A stretch of DNA of 11,840 nucleotides from Bacteroidota bacterium (GTDB lineage: Bacteria; Bacteroidota; Bacteroidia; Bacteroidales; VadinHA17). A program made the translations under genes and the position numbers. Below are positions 5,281 to 11,840 of this stretch, one piece after another. The stretch spans positions 1 through 11,840 of the forward strand of contig JAKLFN010000045.1 of the NCBI GenBank assembly GCA_022711195.1, in the 5' to 3' direction. A model generated the notes under the pieces. That model saw nothing but the letters and a program-made list of their open reading frames with translations. It was not told the DNA's origin and made no database searches. Numbering within the stretch: the stretch's first letter is position 1; each line of letters opens with the position of its first letter.

Positions 5281-6681
5281 ATGGAGGATACCCGCGTGAA
5301 AAATGATGAGCGCAGCCTGAAAAGGTCAGTCATGCTTGTAGCGACTTTTGCAGCCTTTCTTACACCCTTCCTGGGATCAGCTGTCAACCTTGCACTGCCG
5401 GCAATCGGAAGTGAATTCAATACAAATGCAATCAGCCAGGGGTGGGTTATCAGCAGCTTTATACTTGCCTCTGCGTTGTTTCTCCTGCCTTTCGGAAGAC
5501 TGGGTGACATTATCGGAAGGAAGAAAGTTTTTACCTGGGGAATATCTCTTTTTACCCTGTCCACTTTTCTTATCATCTTCTCGTGGAACATTACCTCGCT
5601 TATCGCATTCAGGATACTGCAAGGTTTTTCGAGCGCCATGATCTTTGGAACAAGCCTGGCCATCATCACCTCCGTTTTCCCTCCCGGCGAGCGCGGACGC
5701 GCTATGGGCATCAACATCACTGCAGTCTATTTTGGTCTCTCTGCCGGTCCTGTGATCGGAGGGTTTCTTACCGAAACGCTGGGCTGGAGAAGCATTTTTG
5801 CAGCCCTGGTACCGGTCGGGCTGGTCTCCCTCTATTTCATTCTTAAAAAAATGAAAGGCGAATGGGCCGAAGCCAGGGGAGAGAGGTTCGACTGGAAGGG
5901 ATCGGTGATTTACGGCGTTGCCCTTTCGGCATTCATGTATGGATTTTCGAAACTTCCTTCGGCAACAGGATGGATCCTGCTGCTGGCAGGGATAATACTT
6001 GCAGCACTCTTCATCCTGTTCGAGGAGAGAACTGATTTCCCGGTATTTGATATCAGGCTTATTATCAGGAACAGGGTTTTCGCCTTTTCAGGCCTTGCCG
6101 CACTGATACATTATTCTGCCACCAGTGCCACAGGTTTTTTCATAAGCCTGTACCTGCAGTATCTCAAGGGTTTTGATGCCCGGAGCGCCGGCCTGATTAT
6201 GATATCACAGCCCATTGCTATGGCGATTCTTTCACCGCTTGCAGGAAGGCTCTCCGACAAAAAGAATCCGGGTATAATTGCATCAGTCGGCATGGGGCTG
6301 ACAGGAACCGGCCTGCTGCTGCTTTGTTTTATCAACTCCGAAACACCTGTTTATGTCTTAATCCTGCTTCTACTGTTAATGGGTGTCGGTTTCGGGCTCT
6401 TCTCCTCGCCTAATTCAAATGCCATCATGAGCTCTGTTGAGAAAAAACACCTCGGTATTGCCTCGGGTGTTGTGGGTACGATGAGAATGGTGGGGCAGAT
6501 GATGAGTATGGGTATTGCCATGATGCTTATTGCCCTTTTCATGGGGAAACAAAAAATTGATCCTGCAACATTCCCCCAGCTTATGAAAGCAATAAAAACA
6601 GGATTTATTATTTTTTCAATTCTCTCCGTGCTGGGAATTTTTGCCTCGCTGGCAAGAAACGATAAGTTAAAAAGGAAATAA
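5281..6681 (+). CDS. MFS transporter, DHA2 (EmrB/QacA-like) 14-helix type
   Basis: The 466-residue inner-membrane protein belongs to the major facilitator superfamily and probably exports a drug or metabolite using the proton gradient; the substrate is unknown. About 14 hydrophobic helices can be traced, starting at residue 16. MFS motif A is intact between TM2 and TM3 (GRLGDIIGRKK, 72-82), motif C of exporters is in TM5 (GLSAGPVIGG, 152-161), and a degenerate second motif A is at 322-330 (GRLSDKKNP). TM1 reads FLGSAVNLALPAI (30-42). The acidic residue found in EmrB and QacA (LDxTIVxVALP) is replaced by Gly-Ser, which marks a separate DHA2 subgroup. The ATG at 5281 leaves a 15-nt charged cytoplasmic N-terminus. 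It follows dtd by 15 bp and may share its transcript; 84 bp separate it from deoC. Confidence 0.9.
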   Translation: MEDTRVKNDERSLKRSVMLVATFAAFLTPFLGSAVNLALPAIGSEFNTNAISQGWVISSFILASALFLLPFGRLGDIIGRKKVFTWGISLFTLSTFLIIFSWNITSLIAFRILQGFSSAMIFGTSLAIITSVFPPGERGRAMGINITAVYFGLSAGPVIGGFLTETLGWRSIFAALVPVGLVSLYFILKKMKGEWAEARGERFDWKGSVIYGVALSAFMYGFSKLPSATGWILLLAGIILAALFILFEERTDFPVFDIRLIIRNRVFAFSGLAALIHYSATSATGFFISLYLQYLKGFDARSAGLIMISQPIAMAILSPLAGRLSDKKNPGIIASVGMGLTGTGLLLLCFINSETPVYVLILLLLLMGVGFGLFSSPNSNAIMSSVEKKHLGIASGVVGTMRMVGQMMSMGIAMMLIALFMGKQKIDPATFPQLMKAIKTGFIIFSILSVLGIFASLARNDKLKRK

Positions 6682-6765
6682 ATTAGTTTTGAAAACAAAA
6701 AGCATTAAATTGACCCTGTCTAAATTCCTGTGATTTTCTAACCGGATCGTTTTAAAAGTAACTGT

Positions 6766-7638
6766 ATGACAAAGCTTTATGAAAAACTGGTAAAATCAAT
6801 TCCTTCAGAATCCGAGATCAGGAAGGGGCTTAAGAATGCGTCTCTCGCCCTGCCGGAAAATCCGGGTAAACATCTCCTGATGGAGATCCTGAACCTCATT
6901 GATCTTACAAGCCTTAATACTACTGATTACAAGAGCAATATTATCAGGCTTACAGGAACGGTTAACAGCTTCCAGGGACGGTTTTCCAATATTCCCAATG
7001 TAGCAGCGATTTGTGTTTATCCTAATTTTGTATCGGTGGTAAAGGAAAAGCTCACTGCCAAAAATGTTAAAATAGCCGCTGTGGCAGGATCGTTTCCCAC
7101 ATCACAGACATTCAGAAGTATCAAGATCACCGAATGTAAAATGGCTGTCGACGCCGGTGCCGACGAAATTGATATTGTAATTCCGCTGGGGGCTTTCCTG
7201 GCAAAGGATTATACTTTCGTTGCAGAAGAGATCCGTGAAATCAAAGAGGCTGTCGGAACCCGGCATCTAAAGGTGATTATTGAATCAGGGCTCCTGGGCG
7301 ATTATGAACAGATATACAGGGCATCGACCATTGCCATGGATGCCGGCGCAGACTTTATAAAGACCTCAACAGGGAAAGTAAACGTTTCAGCCACTCCTGA
7401 GGCGGCATATGTTATGTGCAGGGCCATATCAGATTTTTATTCCGAAACAGGTATCCGTGTCGGTTTTAAGGCTGCAGGAGGCATTGTATCTGCACAGGAT
7501 GCTTTGCTGTATTATCATATCGTTGCCCGGTCACTTGGCAAAGAATGGCTGAGCAATAAGTACTTCAGGATCGGGGCAAGCCGTCTTGCAAACAATATAC
7601 TCTCTGAAATTGCCGGCGAGCGCCATGAACATTTCTGA
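6766..7638 (+). CDS. deoC: Deoxyribose-phosphate aldolase
   Basis: This 290-residue cytoplasmic class I aldolase cleaves 2-deoxyribose 5-phosphate to glyceraldehyde 3-phosphate and acetaldehyde in deoxyribonucleoside catabolism. The Schiff-base Lys199 lies in FIKTSTGKV (197-205), the second active-site Lys235 in GFKAAGGI (233-240), and the proton-relay Asp136 in EIDIVIP (134-140); KVIIESGLL (169-177) is also typical. Compared with the E. coli enzyme (259 residues), it has extra N-terminal sequence. No phosphorylase or deoxynucleoside kinase gene is adjacent, so it is not in a classical deo operon. It begins a rightward series of genes: the DUF4271 gene starts 14 bp before the deoC stop, indicating translational coupling. 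No convincing promoter is seen in the 84 bp upstream. Confidence 0.97.
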   Translation: MTKLYEKLVKSIPSESEIRKGLKNASLALPENPGKHLLMEILNLIDLTSLNTTDYKSNIIRLTGTVNSFQGRFSNIPNVAAICVYPNFVSVVKEKLTAKNVKIAAVAGSFPTSQTFRSIKITECKMAVDAGADEIDIVIPLGAFLAKDYTFVAEEIREIKEAVGTRHLKVIIESGLLGDYEQIYRASTIAMDAGADFIKTSTGKVNVSATPEAAYVMCRAISDFYSETGIRVGFKAAGGIVSAQDALLYYHIVARSLGKEWLSNKYFRIGASRLANNILSEIAGERHEHF

Positions 7639-8524
7639 TCAGGAAGCCGCACACTCTTTCCGGCAAAATAATTTCCCCGACACCTTTCCGGTATCTGAAA
7701 GAAGCCGCATCTCGGATATCACCTTCAGCGATTCAGCGAATATAATTACACGTATCGGGGAAAACAGGACCGGGGGATTTCCTTACAAATTCATTGAGAA
7801 AAACAGGATTCGCGAACAGGAGTTCAGGAACAGCCTTGTTACAAAGCTAAAAGAAGGAGAAGATCTGAATAAGAGCCTTTTTCACGACGACTGGATAGTT
7901 TTTATAATTCTGGTTTCGGCATTCTTTTATGCTTCTGTACATTCCTTTTCACGACGGTTTTTCCCGGGAATACTCCGTTTCCTGCTTCTTAAGGGCGTTG
8001 GTGAGCCTGAATCGAGAGACACAGGTGTGATCTTTCACTGGCAATCGACAGTGATCAATACCATTTCGTTTATGACCATTGCCCTGTTTGCATACTTTGC
8101 TGCCTGTCACTATGGATTCATGCCGGCGGAATTTAATGGTCTCCTCGCATGGCTGATCGCTTTCGGGATAATCATTATTTCCATAACGGGCCGACATATC
8201 ATCAGCCTGGCTGCCGGTAAAATGAGCGGCGAAAAAGAAGTTTTTGATGAATATACGGTTACTGTCTATCACTTCTACCGTTACCTGGCCCTGGCTATGT
8301 TCATAATTGTCATTCTGATATCTTATACTGATATTTTTCTTCCGAAAACACTAATAATCTCCGGTTTTATTTCATTTGCAGTGCTTTATCTTATCCGTAT
8401 TATCAGGCTCTTTTTAATTTTTCTGAAAAGGAGTGTTTCTATTTTGTATTGGATTTTATACCTTTGTGCGCTGGAATTTTTGCCTGCGGCCGTTACCATA
8501 AAACTAGCAGCGGGCCTGTTTTAG
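7625..8524 (+). CDS. DUF4271-domain integral membrane protein, function unknown
   Basis: The 299-residue protein has a polar N-terminal region of about 88 residues, probably cytoplasmic, followed by six likely membrane helices (about 89-107, 143-162, 172-190, 217-236, 241-262 and 274-296). The sequence just before helix 1 (HDDW, 87-90), the long loop ending at FHWQST (137-142), and the last helix with LYLCALEFLP (278-287) match the DUF4271 family. That family is restricted to Bacteroidota and usually encoded directly before uroporphyrinogen-III synthase, as here. No catalytic motif is visible. The frame is open back to an ATG at 7586, but ATG 7625 is preferred: it overlaps deoC by 14 bp instead of 53, and the added residues carry no recognisable signal. 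A role linked to heme synthesis or the envelope is only suggested by neighbours. Confidence 0.85.
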   Translation: MNISDQEAAHSFRQNNFPDTFPVSERSRISDITFSDSANIITRIGENRTGGFPYKFIEKNRIREQEFRNSLVTKLKEGEDLNKSLFHDDWIVFIILVSAFFYASVHSFSRRFFPGILRFLLLKGVGEPESRDTGVIFHWQSTVINTISFMTIALFAYFAACHYGFMPAEFNGLLAWLIAFGIIIISITGRHIISLAAGKMSGEKEVFDEYTVTVYHFYRYLALAMFIIVILISYTDIFLPKTLIISGFISFAVLYLIRIIRLFLIFLKRSVSILYWILYLCALEFLPAAVTIKLAAGLF

Positions 8525-8571
8525 AACAGCATAGGGTATTTAGCAGAAGGTGAAACTAAAACTGTAAGGAT

Positions 8572-9327
8572 TTGAAAATAAGGAAGATTTTAGTGTCTCA
8601 GCCAGAACCGATGAATCCGAAATCTCCATATTTCGACCTGGCTAAAAAATACAACCTGAAAATAGACTTTAAACCATTCGTACAGGTTGAGGGAATCCCG
8701 GCAAAAGATTTCCGCCATCAGAAAATCAATGTGCTTGATTTTACTGCAGTGGTGTTCACAAGTAAGACAGGCATCGACCATTTCTTCAGAATATGCAGCG
8801 AGCTGAGGATTGCTGTGCCCGACAACATGAAGTATTTCTGCATTACCGAAAACGTGGCTTTCTACCTTCAGAAGTATATCGTTTACCGGAAACGCAAAAT
8901 ATTCCATGGGAAAGCCAAATTCCAGGACCTTATCGACATCATTATTAAACACAGGGAAGATAATTTCTTTGTCCCGCTCTCAGAGCCGCACAATGCAGAG
9001 ATACCCGACCTGCTCGACAAGAACGGTATCAAATATACCATAGGCACACTTTACAAGACAATAAGCAGCCATTTCTCAAATAATCCCGGGGAATTCGACT
9101 ACGATATACTTGTATTCTACAGCCCTTCGGGAATAAAGTCGCTCAAGGAGAATTTCCCTGACTTTATACAGGGAGAAGTGAAGATTGCTGCCTTCGGGCC
9201 AACAACTGCATCGGCCGTGGAACAGGAAGGTTTACGGCTCGATATTAACGCTCCAAATCCAAAAGCTCCTTCCATGACTATGGCCCTTGATAACTTCCTC
9301 AAGGATTTCAACAAGAATTCCAGGTAG
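8572..9327 (+). CDS. hemD: Uroporphyrinogen-III synthase (HemD family), TTG start
   Basis: The 251-residue cytoplasmic enzyme closes and inverts ring D of hydroxymethylbilane to uroporphyrinogen III, in heme and siroheme synthesis. The family is highly divergent, but the two-lobe pattern is visible: KILVSQPEP near the N-terminus, AVVFTSKTGIDHFF (59-72) in lobe one, and ILVFYSPSGIKSL (179-191), AAFGPTTASAV (206-216) and a C-terminal NPKAPSMTMAL segment in lobe two. The start is TTG 8572. The conserved KIRKILVSQP stretch lies before the first ATG (Met14). An in-frame TAA at 8557-8559 excludes anything much further upstream. AAGGA at 8566-8570 touches the start codon and is too close for a normal ribosome-binding site. 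The rest of the heme pathway is not adjacent. It lies 47 bp after the DUF4271 gene and 66 bp before rnpA. Confidence 0.88.
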   Translation: MKIRKILVSQPEPMNPKSPYFDLAKKYNLKIDFKPFVQVEGIPAKDFRHQKINVLDFTAVVFTSKTGIDHFFRICSELRIAVPDNMKYFCITENVAFYLQKYIVYRKRKIFHGKAKFQDLIDIIIKHREDNFFVPLSEPHNAEIPDLLDKNGIKYTIGTLYKTISSHFSNNPGEFDYDILVFYSPSGIKSLKENFPDFIQGEVKIAAFGPTTASAVEQEGLRLDINAPNPKAPSMTMALDNFLKDFNKNSR

Positions 9328-9336
9328 CATCTGCAG

Positions 9337-9355
9337 CCTGTCAGCTGTGGACAGG
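9337..9355 (+). other. Small hairpin between hemD and rnpA
   Basis: CCTGTC (9337-9342) and GACAGG (9350-9355) form a 6-bp stem with a 7-nt loop, followed by ATTTAT rather than a U-run. It begins 10 bp after the hemD stop. It is too weak for a terminator; it could be an RNA-processing or attenuation element, or chance. Confidence 0.22.
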
Positions 9356-9393
9356 ATTTATCACCCTGCCCGGAACATTAACGCCTAATCAAT

Positions 9394-9801
9394 ATGAATC
9401 TCCAGGCGCTTACATTCAGAAAAGCAGAAAGACTTTGCAGCAGGGATGCATTTACAAAGCTTTTCGACGATGGCAATATACTCTATACAAAATCGTTCAG
9501 GATTATATGGAGACCGTCGTCAGGATCTGCACCGGCACAGGCACAGGCTGCCTTCAGCGTAGGAAAGAAAAACTTCCGGAAAGCTGTCGACAGAAACCTT
9601 CTGAAACGAAGAATGAGAGAAGCCTACAGGCTTGAGAAAAAGAGACTCTATGACCACCTGGATAAGATAAACCTGAAAATTTCTTTGATAATTATTTACA
9701 GGGAAAACACTATTAACAGTTTCGCCGGCATAAGCCAGCAAATTGCCCTTGCGATCGACAAGCTTTGTATTGACCTTAATGAAAAGCATAAAACTATATA
9801 A
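9394..9801 (+). CDS. rnpA: Ribonuclease P protein component
   Basis: The 135-residue basic protein binds the catalytic RNase P RNA (rnpB, not in this window) and helps it remove 5' leaders from precursor tRNAs. The diagnostic RNR motif is at residues 63-79, with the central RNLLKRRMREAYR preceded by FSVGKKNFRKAV. The N-terminal FRKAERLCSRDAFTKLFDDG (8-27) is also typical of the family. Length is slightly above the usual 110-130, with a short C-terminal extension. The ATG at 9394 places the family LxKxERL segment near the start, as expected. In many bacteria rnpA follows rpmH and precedes yidD; here it sits between hemD and an S41 protease gene, and only 32 bp separate it from the protease, so yidD is absent. 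Confidence 0.96.
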   Translation: MNLQALTFRKAERLCSRDAFTKLFDDGNILYTKSFRIIWRPSSGSAPAQAQAAFSVGKKNFRKAVDRNLLKRRMREAYRLEKKRLYDHLDKINLKISLIIIYRENTINSFAGISQQIALAIDKLCIDLNEKHKTI

Positions 9802-9833
9802 TCACCCGCCCGCACTCTATTAAAAAGATTACG

Positions 9834-11576
9834 ATGAAAAAAATAAAAACCCGCTTACTGATAATTTCCGGATTTATAATTCTCACGGCAGTTACAACAG
9901 GATTCCTGGTAACACAGGAGACACGCGATTTCAGAATTGCAAAAAACCTTGATATTTTTTACTCTATGTTCAGGGAGCTGAACACTTTTTATGTCGACGA
10001 AATAAATCCGGATAAAATCATCCGGACGGGTATCGATAATATGCTGAAAACCCTTGATCCCTACACAGTCTATTATCCTGAATCCGACGCCGAAGACTTT
10101 GCTTTGCTTACAACAGGCAAATACGGAGGCATAGGTTCGCTTATCAGGGGAGGAGGAGAATATGTGGTCATAAACGAGGTTTATAAAGGTTTCCCTGCCG
10201 ATATAGCAGGAATAAAACCGGGCGATCAGATCTCAAAAGTAAACGGTGTCTCCCTGAAGGATATATCGTCAGACAAGGTGAGCGATATGCTGAAAGGAAA
10301 TCCCGGAAGTGAAATCTCAGTGTCAGTCCTCCGGAACGGGAAGGAGAAAGAGTTTACAATGAAGCGGGAAAGGATTTCCATTCCGCCTGTGCCCTATTAT
10401 GGCATGATAGATTCAAAAACAGGATATATCAGATTTTCGTCTTTTACCCAGGAGTGTTCCCAGGATGTCAGGAAGGCACTCCTTGATCTTAAGAACAGTA
10501 ATCCCCAGCAGATAATCCTGGACCTCCGTGGCAATCCCGGGGGCATTCTTACCGAAGCTGTCGAAATAGTCAACCTGTTTGTAGGACCGGGAAACATGGT
10601 CGTCTCCACAAAGGGTAAAGTGAAACAGTTTGATGAAGATTTTAAAACGACAAAGAGCGCCGTCGATGAAAAAATTCCTCTTGCCATCCTTATAAACAGG
10701 GGATCGGCCTCGGCATCTGAAATTGTTGCAGGAGCCATCCAGGATCTCGACAGGGGCGTTATCGTCGGACAAAGGTCGTACGGGAAAGGACTGGTACAGG
10801 TATCGCGTCAGCTGAGCTATAATTCACAGCTCAAAGTCACAACGGCAAAATATTATATTCCAAGCGGAAGATGCATACAGGCACTCGACTTTTCACATCC
10901 TAACGAAGATGGCAGCGTTGGTTATATTCCCGATTCGCTAATATCAGAATTCCGGACAAAAAACGGCCGTATAGTAAAAGATGGCGGGGGAATTACTCCC
11001 GATATTGAAAGCCTGCCTGAAACACTCAGCCAGATCTCTGCCGAGCTCTACCTGAGAAACCTGATATTTGACTTTGCCACACAATATTACTGGAACAACC
11101 CTGATCTGAAAACTGCCGACGATTTCAAATTCACCGACAAAGATTATTCCGATTTCAGAAATATGCTTTTAAACCGCAGCTTCAGCTACAGCACGGTCAC
11201 AGAAACCTCTCTTAACCAGCTTATTGAAACAGCCAAGAAAGAAAAGTATTATGAACTCCATGAGGAGCTCTTCCTACAGCTCCGGAAAGAAGTTTCACAC
11301 AGCCTCGATCATGATCTGACCGTTTTCAGGCCTGAAATTACGGAGCTTCTGGAAGAAGAAATAATCAGCAGGTATTTCTATGAAGCCGGAGCAATAGCTT
11401 TTGGCCTCAAAGACGACGAACAGCTCCTGAAGGCCCTCGAAATCCTCGGAAACCAGTCGGAATATAACAGGATTCTGAGCCGCGGTGCAGCGATGACTAC
11501 TTCTCCTGATAAAATAACAGGAACAGGAATCAGCAGTGCCCGGTTTTCAGTTTCAGAGCCTGGAGAGAGTGTTTAA
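9834..11576 (+). CDS. S41-family C-terminal processing peptidase (CtpA/Prc-like)
   Basis: A 580-residue exported serine protease that cleaves proteins near their C-termini in the periplasm. A hydrophobic segment (about 8-27) after MKKIKTR is a signal peptide or uncleaved anchor; no lipobox Cys is present. The N-terminal helical region (31-90) is followed by a PDZ domain (about 92-176; GIKPGDQISKVNG, 126-138) and the peptidase core (185-395). The catalytic Ser293 is in RGSASASEI (289-297) and Lys318 in SYGKGLVQ (315-322); with Gln322 this reproduces the 25- and 4-residue spacings of the Ser-Lys-Gln triad in CtpB, so the enzyme looks active. GNPGG (233-237) and PSGRCIQ (343-349) are also family motifs. 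The C-terminal extension of about 185 residues is helical and charged and matches nothing I recognise. It is the last gene of the rightward run, and its TAA overlaps the stop of the convergent moaE. Confidence 0.94.
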   Translation: MKKIKTRLLIISGFIILTAVTTGFLVTQETRDFRIAKNLDIFYSMFRELNTFYVDEINPDKIIRTGIDNMLKTLDPYTVYYPESDAEDFALLTTGKYGGIGSLIRGGGEYVVINEVYKGFPADIAGIKPGDQISKVNGVSLKDISSDKVSDMLKGNPGSEISVSVLRNGKEKEFTMKRERISIPPVPYYGMIDSKTGYIRFSSFTQECSQDVRKALLDLKNSNPQQIILDLRGNPGGILTEAVEIVNLFVGPGNMVVSTKGKVKQFDEDFKTTKSAVDEKIPLAILINRGSASASEIVAGAIQDLDRGVIVGQRSYGKGLVQVSRQLSYNSQLKVTTAKYYIPSGRCIQALDFSHPNEDGSVGYIPDSLISEFRTKNGRIVKDGGGITPDIESLPETLSQISAELYLRNLIFDFATQYYWNNPDLKTADDFKFTDKDYSDFRNMLLNRSFSYSTVTETSLNQLIETAKKEKYYELHEELFLQLRKEVSHSLDHDLTVFRPEITELLEEEIISRYFYEAGAIAFGLKDDEQLLKALEILGNQSEYNRILSRGAAMTTSPDKITGTGISSARFSVSEPGESV

Positions 11577-11840
11577 GCCTTTTTTTCGTTGATCCACTCA
11601 TGGGAGAGGTCGTCAAAGATCTCCTTTTTCCAGACCGGCAGCCTCTCCTTGATAAGTTCAACTGTCATTGAGCAGGCATCAATGGCCTGTCGCCGGTGGC
11701 CCGCCGAGACAAGTACGAGCAGTGATATTTCTCCTGCGTTCACCAGCCCGGTGGAATGAAGTATGGCAATGTCGCGTACATCGGAAAACCCGCTTAAAAC
11801 TTCCTCTTTGATCTTTTTTGCTTCCAGGGCAGCCATGTCG
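11573..11840 (-). CDS. moaE: Molybdopterin synthase catalytic (large) subunit MoaE, C-terminal part (partial)
   Basis: MoaE pairs with MoaD to insert two sulfurs into precursor Z, giving molybdopterin for the molybdenum cofactor. The visible region contains GEISLLVLVSAGHRRQAIDAC and KERLPVWKKE. Counting from the Met codon at 11836, His47/Arg48 correspond to the family's conserved HR, and Lys63 and Lys70 have the seven-residue spacing of the catalytic Lys119 and Lys126 of E. coli MoaE. That Met is most likely internal (an MA-x-x-A helix of the family), because a complete MoaE is about 140-150 residues and its N-terminal half is missing. The frame stays open to the window edge, so the true start lies to the right. 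The usual HR in the earlier HRxGxL motif is HS here (HSTGLVNAGE). The stop overlaps that of the convergent protease gene. Confidence 0.85.
   Translation of the reverse strand, partial: DMAALEAKKIKEEVLSGFSDVRDIAILHSTGLVNAGEISLLVLVSAGHRRQAIDACSMTVELIKERLPVWKKEIFDDLSHEWINEKKA

Noticed and set aside
5127..5720. 197-codon minus-strand frame across the dtd/MFS junction
   Set aside because: It overlaps two well-identified genes on the plus strand and contains no recognisable motif.
6682..6765. Promoter or terminator in the 84-bp gap before deoC
   Set aside because: GTTTTGAAAAC makes only a tiny hairpin and no TAnnTTTG box with a matching -33 element could be found.
11573..11836. A complete 87-residue protein starting at Met 11836
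   Set aside because: The sequence is the C-terminal half of MoaE and the frame is open to the window edge, so it is a partial gene and not a small complete one.
1..11840. Mobile elements, phage genes, CRISPR arrays, defence or toxin systems, tRNA or rRNA genes
   Set aside because: I looked for repeats, transposase or integrase motifs and RNA-gene-like segments and saw none; genes are tightly packed housekeeping types with no gap over 140 bp.

Overview
The window looks like ordinary chromosomal DNA from a member of the Bacteroidota, most likely a Bacteroidales/Marinilabiliales-type environmental lineage. The evidence is fourfold. Start codons generally lack Shine-Dalgarno sequences. Several intergenic regions carry the Bacteroidota-type -7 promoter box TAnnTTTG. 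The gene order DUF4271 - hemD - rnpA - S41 peptidase is characteristic of this phylum. The individual proteins (TIGR01777 epimerase, Crp/Fnr regulator with an N-terminal Cys cluster, GH88/105 hydrolase tail) resemble Bacteroidota homologues. I see no insertion sequence, phage gene, CRISPR array, tRNA or rRNA.

Left part (1-2527). The 3' end of a GH88/GH105-type unsaturated glycuronyl hydrolase is followed by a strong hairpin terminator. That terminator sits immediately beyond the stop of a leftward phosphofructokinase gene whose active-site residues point to pyrophosphate as phosphoryl donor. A well-spaced -33/-7 promoter drives it. Divergent from it is a TIGR01777-family NAD(P)-binding epimerase.

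Middle part (2559-6681). A leftward Crp/Fnr regulator has four cysteines placed as in iron-sulfur FNR-type sensors, and a palindrome overlaps its own -7 box. A PHP-domain phosphatase is divergent from it. Then come a leftward MntP manganese exporter and, divergent from that, D-aminoacyl-tRNA deacylase (dtd). The mntP and dtd promoters are packed back to back in about 50 bp. A DHA2-like MFS transporter follows dtd.

Right part (6766-11576). A rightward run probably forms one or two transcription units: deoC, a DUF4271 membrane protein overlapping the end of deoC, hemD with a TTG start, rnpA, and a secreted or membrane-anchored S41 C-terminal processing protease. At the right edge the C-terminal part of moaE (molybdopterin synthase large subunit) converges on the protease gene, and the two stop codons overlap.

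The genes are mostly housekeeping: glycolysis, deoxyribonucleoside salvage, heme synthesis, tRNA processing and quality control, Mn homeostasis and molybdenum cofactor. I found no convincing undescribed system. The points most worth a second look are the predicted PPi-dependence of the phosphofructokinase, the possible Fe-S or redox-sensing Crp/Fnr protein with a candidate autoregulatory site, the overlapping mntP/dtd promoters, and the uncharacterised DUF4271 protein in its conserved neighbourhood.
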